Origin: Limiplasma sp036645955
Lineage (GTDB): Bacteria; Bacillota; Clostridia; Christensenellales; Aristaeellaceae
Length of the DNA stretch: 64,000 nt
Assembly (NCBI GenBank): GCA_036645955.1
Contig: JAVXND010000010.1
Coordinates: 4,755-68,754, forward strand
Direction: 5' to 3'
The notes below the pieces were generated by a model. That model made no database searches and had not been told where the DNA came from. It saw nothing but the letters and a program-made list of their open reading frames with translations. Shown here piece by piece: positions 58,652 through 64,000 of this stretch (position 1 is the stretch's first letter; every line of letters begins with the position of its first letter). A program made the translations under genes and the position numbers.

Positions 58652-60589
58652 CTACAGGTCCTCCCCCTGCTCCATCGCATTTGCGATTTCCTCTGCGTTT
58701 TCCAACGCATCGTATAGCGCTTCTGTTTTGTTCTGCTCCTGCTTGTACTGTTCCGTTACCTCGCGGGTTTTTTCGGTGTCGGCATAGGTGGTCGGGTCAC
58801 TCAAAAGCGCCTCAATTTCGGCAATTCGCCGTTCGTTTTGCGCAATGGCTTCCTCTGCCTGCTTCACCGCCGCCTTTAGCTCCCTTAAGCGTGCGCTCTG
58901 CTGACGGTCGCGCTTGCGCTCCTTCACCTGCGCCGTTTTGGTCACCTCCTGCCCCAGCATTTCCTGCGGGGCTTGCGGCCGATCTCGCTTTTCCACATAA
59001 TCATCAAAATTGCCAAGGTATTCAGTCATGCCATTTTCGCCCATCACCAATATATGATCCGCAAAGCGGTTGATAAAATAGCGATCATGGCTGATGGCCA
59101 AAATGGTGCCCGGAAAATCCTCCAACGCATCCTCAAGCACTTCGCGGCTGTCCATATCCAAATGGTTGGTGGGTTCATCCAGCAGCAGCAAATTGTCCTT
59201 TTTCAGCATCAGCTTCGTAAGCGCCACGCGCCCCCGCTCGCCGCCTGAAAGCTTGCCGATTTGCTCAAACACATCATCCCCTGAAAACAAAAACAACCCC
59301 AACGCCCCGCGAATATGCGTTTGCTCCATGGTTGGAAAGCTATTCCAGACCTCGTCTAGCACGGTGTTCATGGGGTTCAGCTCCTGCTGATGCTGATCAT
59401 AATAGCCCACATCCACATTGGTGCCATATTTTGCGCTTCCGCGATCCGGCGTTAACTTGTTCATGAGAATTTTAAAAAGCGTGCTCTTGCCCACACCGTT
59501 AGGGCCAATCAAGGCCACACGATCCCCTGTGCGCATTTTGAAGCTGAGGTTTTCAAATAGTGTTTGCCCTTCAAAGCTTTTTTGGAGGTTCTTCACCTCA
59601 AGCGCATCCTCGCCGCTGCGCCTGCGTGCGTCAAACGAAAAACGAACATGGTTTTCCTCAATGGGCTTGTCCACTCGTTCTATTTTGTCCAAGCGCTTTT
59701 GACGGCTTTCGGCGGCTTTGATGCTCTTTTCGCGGTTAAAGCTTCGGTACCGCTCAATGATCGCTCTCTCCCGATCAATTTCCTTCTGCTGTAGGTTAAA
59801 CGCTTTCATGCGCGTTTCAAAATCCGCTGTGCGCTTCTTCATGTATTCGGTGTAATTGCCCGTAAACTTGATCATGCGGCCGCCCAACAATTCACCCATG
59901 GTGGTGCAAACATGATCCAGAAAATAGCGGTCATGGCTGATCAGCAGCAGCGAACCGCGGTATTCCGTCAAATAATTCTGCAGCCATTCAATAGCCTCTA
60001 AATCAAGGTGGTTGGTGGGTTCGTCCATCAAAATCACATCAGGCTTTTGAAGCAGAAGCTTTGCCAGCGATAGCCGCGTGCGCTCCCCGCCTGAAAGTGT
60101 GCTTACCAAACGGTCGCTCATTTCAGGCTTTAAGCCCAAGCCGCCCAGCACGCCCAGCATTTCGCCTTCATAGGCATATCCCTCCGCTTGCGAAAAGCGC
60201 TCCGTAAGCCGCTGGTATTCGCCCGACAAGCGAAGGGTCAGCTCCTCATTGCCTGAATGCACAGCCAGCTCGCTTTCCAGCTCACGCAAGCGCGTTTCCA
60301 TGCCGATGACTTCCTCAAACACGCGCAAAAGCGCACCCCAAACGGTATCGGTGAGTGCAATGTCATCCACCTGTGCAAGGTAGCCAATCCGCAAATCCTT
60401 GCCCTTGTGAATCATGCCTCCGTCGGGTTGCATTTCGCCTGTGATCATTTTGAGCAAGGTCGTTTTTCCGCATCCGTTCACGCCCACAAGCCCCATTTTT
60501 TCGCCTTTTTGCAGGCTGAAGCTCACATCCTGAAGCACCTCATGCGTGCCAAAGCTTTTTTGAACATTCTGTACTGAAATTAATATCAT
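58652..60589 (-). CDS. ABC-F family ATPase with C-terminal coiled coil
   Basis: The 645-residue protein has two intact ABC domains: Walker A GVNGCGKTT and GPNGVGKST, signatures LSGGERTRLSLAKLL and LSGGERGRVALTKLM, and DEPTNHLD twice. They are joined by the long ABC-F linker, and a coiled coil covers residues about 560-640. The layout resembles YdiF/Uup/EttA-type factors that act on ribosomes; some relatives give antibiotic resistance, but nothing here shows that. AGAGG precedes the ATG, which overlaps the upstream gene's stop (ATGA). Confidence 0.94.
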   Translation of the reverse strand: MILISVQNVQKSFGTHEVLQDVSFSLQKGEKMGLVGVNGCGKTTLLKMITGEMQPDGGMIHKGKDLRIGYLAQVDDIALTDTVWGALLRVFEEVIGMETRLRELESELAVHSGNEELTLRLSGEYQRLTERFSQAEGYAYEGEMLGVLGGLGLKPEMSDRLVSTLSGGERTRLSLAKLLLQKPDVILMDEPTNHLDLEAIEWLQNYLTEYRGSLLLISHDRYFLDHVCTTMGELLGGRMIKFTGNYTEYMKKRTADFETRMKAFNLQQKEIDRERAIIERYRSFNREKSIKAAESRQKRLDKIERVDKPIEENHVRFSFDARRRSGEDALEVKNLQKSFEGQTLFENLSFKMRTGDRVALIGPNGVGKSTLFKILMNKLTPDRGSAKYGTNVDVGYYDQHQQELNPMNTVLDEVWNSFPTMEQTHIRGALGLFLFSGDDVFEQIGKLSGGERGRVALTKLMLKKDNLLLLDEPTNHLDMDSREVLEDALEDFPGTILAISHDRYFINRFADHILVMGENGMTEYLGNFDDYVEKRDRPQAPQEMLGQEVTKTAQVKERKRDRQQSARLRELKAAVKQAEEAIAQNERRIAEIEALLSDPTTYADTEKTREVTEQYKQEQNKTEALYDALENAEEIANAMEQGEDL

Positions 60590-61233
60590 GGGTGTACCTC
60601 TTTATCCGCAACATCTATTTTCTGCGCAAGCTCTTGCGCCGCATCGCGCAGCTCTTGACTGCCGGGTTGAATGGGACGCGCTTCCCTTGCCTGTGCCTGC
60701 GCGGCAGAAAGCAATAAGCTGCTTCCGCGTTCCCCATAGCATTTACGCTCCGCTGTATTTGAAAGGTCAAATGCCTGAAAAATGGCATCCTCCATCTCGT
60801 CATACAACCCGCCCTGAAAAAAGAACGCCGCACAATTCATAAGATCCTTTGCTGTAAGCTTAGGAAGCAAATGCGCCTTCATTTGCGCAAGCTGCAATGC
60901 GCGAAGCTCGCAAACCTGCCCTTCCTCCCATAGCGAGGCAAGCAAGCGAGCACTCATGAGCCTTTGCGCTTCTTCCTCCTCCGCAGGCATACCGATCGCT
61001 AAGGCTTCCACACGCAAAAGCTCGCTTGCAAAAAACCTAGGCATGGGCGCAAGCAGCTCCATCAGGCTTTCAGCAGATAGCCTTTGAAGTGTTTCAAGCG
61101 GAATACCGCAATGCCTTCGGCAAGCTTCATCTAGCAGGCGCATTTGCGCGTGCTGATCCAAAAGCTCCTTTAATTTACGCATCAAATCGCCCATCATCTC
61201 GATCATGCGCAGCACATAATCCCGTTGAAACAT
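60586..61233 (-). CDS. Helical cytoplasmic protein, probably DUF6483
   Basis: The 215-residue protein begins MFQRDYVLRMIEMMGDLMRK and is predicted helical, with TPR-like stretches and an acidic middle (PAEEEEAQRL). This N-terminus is like the DUF6483 family, which I recall as restricted to Firmicutes and of unknown function. There is no signal peptide or membrane segment. GGGAGG precedes the ATG; the earlier in-frame ATG lacks one. It is translationally coupled to the second ABC-F gene. Confidence 0.7.
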   Translation of the reverse strand: MFQRDYVLRMIEMMGDLMRKLKELLDQHAQMRLLDEACRRHCGIPLETLQRLSAESLMELLAPMPRFFASELLRVEALAIGMPAEEEEAQRLMSARLLASLWEEGQVCELRALQLAQMKAHLLPKLTAKDLMNCAAFFFQGGLYDEMEDAIFQAFDLSNTAERKCYGERGSSLLLSAAQAQAREARPIQPGSQELRDAAQELAQKIDVADKEVHP

Positions 61234-61302
61234 CCGCTCGCCTCCCTTTGCGCTATCTATCAGTATATCATATCTTCCTGCGCACGGCAAAGAAAAGAAG
61301 GC

Positions 61303-61344
61303 AAAAAAGCCGCCGGATACATTGCGTATATCCTGCGGCTTTTT
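61303..61344 (-). terminator. Terminator of the rplK-rplA transcript
   Basis: AAAAAAGCCGCCGGATA pairs with TATCCTGCGGCTTTTT with one mismatch; on the minus strand six T residues follow the stem. Confidence 0.88.
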
Positions 61345-61361
61345 GATTGATGCACTAAAGC

Positions 61362-62051
61362 TTAGTACTTCAAGGGGTTAACTTTAATGGCAGGGCCCAT
61401 GGTAGAGCTCAAATAAAGCGAACGTACATACACGCCCTTAGCGGCAGCAGGCTTTGCTTTGTTGATTGCATCCATCAGCACCTTGACGTTTTCGTTGATC
61501 TTATCCATGCCGAAAGAGGCCTTTCCAATGGGGCAGTGAATAATGGAGGTTTTGTCCACGCGATACTCGACTTTACCAGCCTTGATCTCGCCGATGGCCT
61601 TGGTTACATCCATGGTCACAGTGCCGCTCTTGGGGTTAGGCATTAAGCCCTTCGGGCCTAGGATACGACCAATGCGACCCACCACGCCCATCATGTCTGG
61701 GGTAGCAATCATCACGTCGAAACCAAACCAGTTTTCGGTTTGAATCTTCTGGATCATTTCCTCACCGCCGACGAAATCAGCTCCGGCAGCTTCCGCTTCC
61801 TTTTGCTTGTCGCCCTTGGTAATCACCAGCACGCGTACAACGCGGCCAGTGCCGTGAGGCAGAACCACCGCGCCGCGAACCTGTTGGTCTGCATGGCGGG
61901 GGTCTACGCCCAAACGGACGGAAATTTCAATGGTTTCATCAAACTTGGCTTTGCTCGTCTTGCATACGAGATCGCACGCATCCGCAGGATCGTACGATAC
62001 GAGAGGATCGAGCAGCTTTACGCTGTCAACATACTTCTTTCCGTGTTTCAT
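61362..62051 (-). CDS. rplA: 50S ribosomal protein L1
   Basis: The 229-residue protein matches L1: VDSVKLLDP near the start, PHGTGRVVRVLVITKGD, the signature region DMMGVVGRIGRILGPKGLMP and the conserved end SSTMGPAIKV. L1 forms the mobile stalk next to the ribosomal E site and can also repress its own operon by binding the leader. GGAAGG stands before the chosen ATG. It follows rplK by 54 bp and ends at a strong terminator. Confidence 0.99.
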   Translation of the reverse strand: MKHGKKYVDSVKLLDPLVSYDPADACDLVCKTSKAKFDETIEISVRLGVDPRHADQQVRGAVVLPHGTGRVVRVLVITKGDKQKEAEAAGADFVGGEEMIQKIQTENWFGFDVMIATPDMMGVVGRIGRILGPKGLMPNPKSGTVTMDVTKAIGEIKAGKVEYRVDKTSIIHCPIGKASFGMDKINENVKVLMDAINKAKPAAAKGVYVRSLYLSSTMGPAIKVNPLKY

Positions 62052-62105
62052 GTTCTGTCCTTCCTGTGGTGCTAACGGCACAATGTCCTCCCACACTCAA
62101 TCGTC

Positions 62106-62531
62106 TTATTCCTCAACCGTGATGCCCATGGAGCGGGCAGTACCCTTGACCATGCTCATGATGGACTCAAGATCCGTCGCATTCACGTCAGGGCGCTTAA
62201 TTTCCGCGATCTCACGAACCTGATCCGCTGTAAGTGCAGCCACCTTGTCGCGGTTGGGGCGAGCGCTGGCGGTATTCAGGTTCAATTTCTTTTTGATGAG
62301 AACGGGCACGGGGGGCGTCTTGGTGATGAAGGTAAAGGTGTGATCCGTGTACACCGTAATAACTACAGGAATGATCATTCCCGCGTCCTTTTGGGTGCGC
62401 TCGTTAAACTCCTTACAGAAACCAGGAATGTTAACGCCGTGTTGGCCAAGCGCTGGGCCGATAGGCGGCGCGGGCGTTGCTTTTGCGGCGGTAACCTGAA
62501 GCTTGATCAATGATTTTACTTTCTTAGCCAT
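62106..62531 (-). CDS. rplK: 50S ribosomal protein L11
   Basis: The 141-residue protein matches L11 throughout: IKLQVTAAKATPAPPIGPALGQHGVNI-type N-terminus and the GTARSMGITVEE end with its rRNA-binding domain. L11 forms the base of the GTPase-associated stalk. AAGGAGGTG precedes the ATG. The 150-bp gap upstream contains a structured leader, probably the autoregulatory site for this operon. Confidence 0.99.
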   Translation of the reverse strand: MAKKVKSLIKLQVTAAKATPAPPIGPALGQHGVNIPGFCKEFNERTQKDAGMIIPVVITVYTDHTFTFITKTPPVPVLIKKKLNLNTASARPNRDKVAALTADQVREIAEIKRPDVNATDLESIMSMVKGTARSMGITVEE

Positions 62532-62551
62532 GGAAATGGCACCTCCTTAAT

Positions 62552-62584
62552 GTGGTCATGGCGGAACCGTCGGGTTCCTCCCAC
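62552..62584 (-). promoter_or_regulatory. Candidate L1-binding leader element before rplK
   Basis: On the minus strand GTGG and CCAC enclose a GGAACC/GGTTCC hairpin with asymmetric GA and GCCATGA loops. The arrangement resembles the L1 binding site in rRNA and L11-operon leaders. It ends 20 nt before the start codon. Confidence 0.5.
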
Positions 62585-62682
62585 TGAACGTGCAAGGCGT
62601 GTCAAGCACGCCCCCACGCTCCGAACAGCCTTTGCCTGAGCGCATGCTGCCCTAGTTGCTTTGTTTTGCGGTTCCTCACGGG

Positions 62683-63225
62683 TTAGTGGTTCTGCACCTT
62701 TTCCACGTCCTGCAAATCCACTTCCACAGGCATTTCGCGCCCGAGGAACATTTTGACCTTTACGGTCAGCTTTTGGCGGACTGTATCCACATCCTCCACC
62801 GTGCCCGTGAAATTCTCCAACGGGCCTGATAGTATGCGAACCTCCTCGCCGATGGCAATGCCAAACTCCACACTGTTTTCCTGCGTGGAAAGCATCATGT
62901 CAACCTCTTCATGCGTAAGCGGCACGGGCTTGCTATCCGGGCCTACAAAGCCCGTTACGCCGCGCGTATTACGCACAAGGTACCAGCTTTCGCTGGTTTC
63001 GATCATGTGGATGAGCACATAGCCCGGGTACACCTTGCGCTGAGATTTAACACGCTTGTTTCCCTTTAGCTCAACCACGTCCTCCACAGGAACACGCACA
63101 TCAAGAATCAGGTTTTGCATGCCGTTGTTCTCAACGGATTTTTCGATGTTGTCCTTGACCTTGTTCTCATATCCGGAGTAGGTATGTACCACATACCAGC
63201 AAGGTTCTTTGCTGTTATCGGCCAT
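62683..63225 (-). CDS. nusG: Transcription termination/antitermination factor NusG
   Basis: The 180-residue protein has the NGN domain (CWYVVHTYSGYENKVKDN, PGYVLIHM, TRGVTGFVG) and a C-terminal KOW motif with GEEVRILSGPLENFTGTVE. It binds RNA polymerase and couples transcription to translation or pausing. Length is standard. AAGGAG precedes the ATG, and it follows secE by 10 bp in the usual order. Confidence 0.98.
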   Translation of the reverse strand: MADNSKEPCWYVVHTYSGYENKVKDNIEKSVENNGMQNLILDVRVPVEDVVELKGNKRVKSQRKVYPGYVLIHMIETSESWYLVRNTRGVTGFVGPDSKPVPLTHEEVDMMLSTQENSVEFGIAIGEEVRILSGPLENFTGTVEDVDTVRQKLTVKVKMFLGREMPVEVDLQDVEKVQNH

Positions 63226-63235
63226 TGTGATCTCC

Positions 63236-63508
63236 TTACGCGCTGAAATGGGTCATAATTAAGTTAACCAGCTTGCTCGCGCCGGTATCAAGCAGGCCTA
63301 TCATGATCATCATGAACAGCATGAAAAGAACCACGATTACCGCATGGTGTGTCAGCTTTTCGCGGGTAGGCCATGTGACCTTGCGCAGTTCATGCCACAT
63401 GTTCTTGAACGCATTGCCAATCTTTGCAAAGAACCGCACGAATCCGTGTCCGAAGCGAACAAAGAAGTTCGGCTTCTTAGCCTTGGATACTGCCTTCTTT
63501 TCAGTCAT
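63236..63508 (-). CDS. secE: Preprotein translocase subunit SecE
   Basis: The 90-residue protein has one predicted membrane helix at residues about 62-82 and the SecE motif ELRKVTWPTREKLTHHAVIV, matching single-span SecE. It clamps SecY in the translocon. The chosen ATG follows GGGAG by 7 nt; a longer in-frame start lacks one. It lies between rpmG and nusG, the standard order. Confidence 0.96.
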   Translation of the reverse strand: MTEKKAVSKAKKPNFFVRFGHGFVRFFAKIGNAFKNMWHELRKVTWPTREKLTHHAVIVVLFMLFMMIMIGLLDTGASKLVNLIMTHFSA

Positions 63509-63537
63509 GGTGTTACTCCCTTTCGCCACTTGTGCAA

Positions 63538-63699
63538 TTACTTCGTCTCACGATGAGGCGTATGCTTCTTGCAAAAGCGGCAATACTTGTTCAGCTCAAT
63601 GCGGTCGGGGGTGTTCTTCTTGTTTTTCATTGAATTATAGTTCCGCTGTTTGCACACTGTGCAAGACAGCATCACCTTACTGCGGGCAACGCTTGCCAC
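63538..63699 (-). CDS. rpmG: 50S ribosomal protein L33
   Basis: The 53-residue protein, starting at a GTG 8 nt after AAGGAGG, reads MASVARSKVMLSCTVCKQRN and continues to KYCRFCKKHTPHRETK. Two CxxC pairs (C13/C16 and C40/C43) show the zinc-binding L33 type. It is too short for a usual length cut-off but is certain from sequence and from its place between tuf and secE. Confidence 0.97.
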   Translation of the reverse strand: MASVARSKVMLSCTVCKQRNYNSMKNKKNTPDRIELNKYCRFCKKHTPHRETK

Positions 63700-63754
63700 G
63701 TTCGCCACCTCCTTGACGGTTATACCGCCGAATTCCGCTTAGCGGGTAAAATGC

Positions 63755-63796
63755 GGCCATACCCGTTGACCTTGTTTCATGCCAACGGGCTTGGCC
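63755..63796 (-). other. Hairpin between tuf and rpmG
   Basis: GGCCATACCCGTTG pairs with CAACGGGCTTGGCC with one mismatch and one A-A or wobble position, around a 14-nt loop. A short T4 lies downstream on the minus strand. It may terminate or attenuate transcription from tuf. Confidence 0.5.
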
Positions 63797-63804
63797 AAAA
63801 ATCA

Positions 63805-64000
63805 TTACGCGATCACAGAGGATACAACGCCGGAACCAACCGTACGGCCGCCCTCGCGGATAGCGAAGCGCAGACCGGGCTCGATGGCGATAGGCGTAAT
63901 CAACGTGATTTCCATGTCGATGTTGTCGCCAGGCATAACCATCTCAACGCCGTCGGGCAGCTTGATGTTGCCGGTTACGTCGGTGGTACGGAAGTAGAAC
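63805..64000 (-). CDS. tuf: Elongation factor Tu (3' end only, runs off the window)
   Basis: The last 65 codons of EF-Tu are present, reading FYFRTTDVTGNIKLPDGVEM and ending GGRTVGSGVVSSVIA. This is the EF-Tu beta-barrel domain 3, which contacts aminoacyl-tRNA. The 5' part lies beyond the right edge. Its position before rpmG, secE and nusG is the usual one in Firmicutes. Confidence 0.97.
   Translation of the reverse strand, partial: FYFRTTDVTGNIKLPDGVEMVMPGDNIDMEITLITPIAIEPGLRFAIREGGRTVGSGVVSSVIA

Overview
The window looks like the chromosome of a spore-forming member of the Bacillota (Firmicutes), class Clostridia. Direct support comes from spmA, yqfC and yqfD (sporulation genes), an AbrB/SpoVT-type regulator, the Firmicute cluster yqfC-yqfD-phoH-pgpH-ybeY-cdd-era, the maf-mreBCD-mrdA-minD-rodA cell-shape operon, a four-subunit ferredoxin-linked 2-oxoacid oxidoreductase (an anaerobe trait) and strong AGGAGG ribosome-binding sites with TTGACA/TATAAT promoters. 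Base composition is a little above 50% GC by eye. A finer placement, for example Christensenellales, is a guess. No rRNA, tRNA, CRISPR array, prophage or transposase gene was seen.

Layout. 1-4.4 kb: partial spmA, an AbrB-type regulator, thioredoxin, a BTAD (SARP-type) regulator and adenine deaminase. 4.5-12.4 kb: a run of exported or envelope proteins (small secreted proteins, an SH3 protein, a choice-of-anchor-A protein with a striking Cys-Pro-x triplet tract, two DUF3048 paralogues, a polytopic membrane protein). 12.4-19.4 kb: DUF512 protein and der, then argH co-transcribed with a GT-C glycosyltransferase and an acyltransferase, and a YaiI-family protein. 19.5-27.8 kb: a complete pentose module, xylB-xylA and a LacI-type regulator on one strand facing a chvE-mmsA-mmsB transporter on the other, with the same operator palindrome downstream of both outward promoters. 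28.0-36.2 kb: the cell-shape operon. 36.4-40.7 kb: redox genes (CoA-disulfide reductase with rhodanese domain, a double-rubredoxin protein, a ferredoxin) and a mutarotase-like protein. 40.7-47.4 kb: the yqfC-era cluster, ending in a YbeY-cytidine deaminase fusion. 47.5-49.1 kb: a sodium/solute symporter followed by about 850 bp of structured repeats. 49.9-52.8 kb: the 2-oxoacid oxidoreductase operon. 53.0-61.3 kb: a secreted protein, an apgM-type phosphomutase, a flavin-reductase-like protein, a lipase-like hydrolase, two ABC-F ATPases, DUF1653 and a coiled helical protein. 61.3-64.0 kb: tuf-rpmG-secE-nusG-rplK-rplA.

The most unusual points are: the uninterrupted C-P-x triplet tract with its ribosome-binding site inside a long inverted repeat; a 74-75 nt element shared by the 3' ends of two neighbouring genes; a dispersed palindromic element (GGACACCATATATGGTGTCC) at three intergenic loci, one copy of which appears cleanly inserted into a tandem repeat; the xylose operator embedded in a terminator-like leader hairpin; an ABC-F protein in which every degraded motif falls in the same composite ATP site; and MinD without MinC or MinE.
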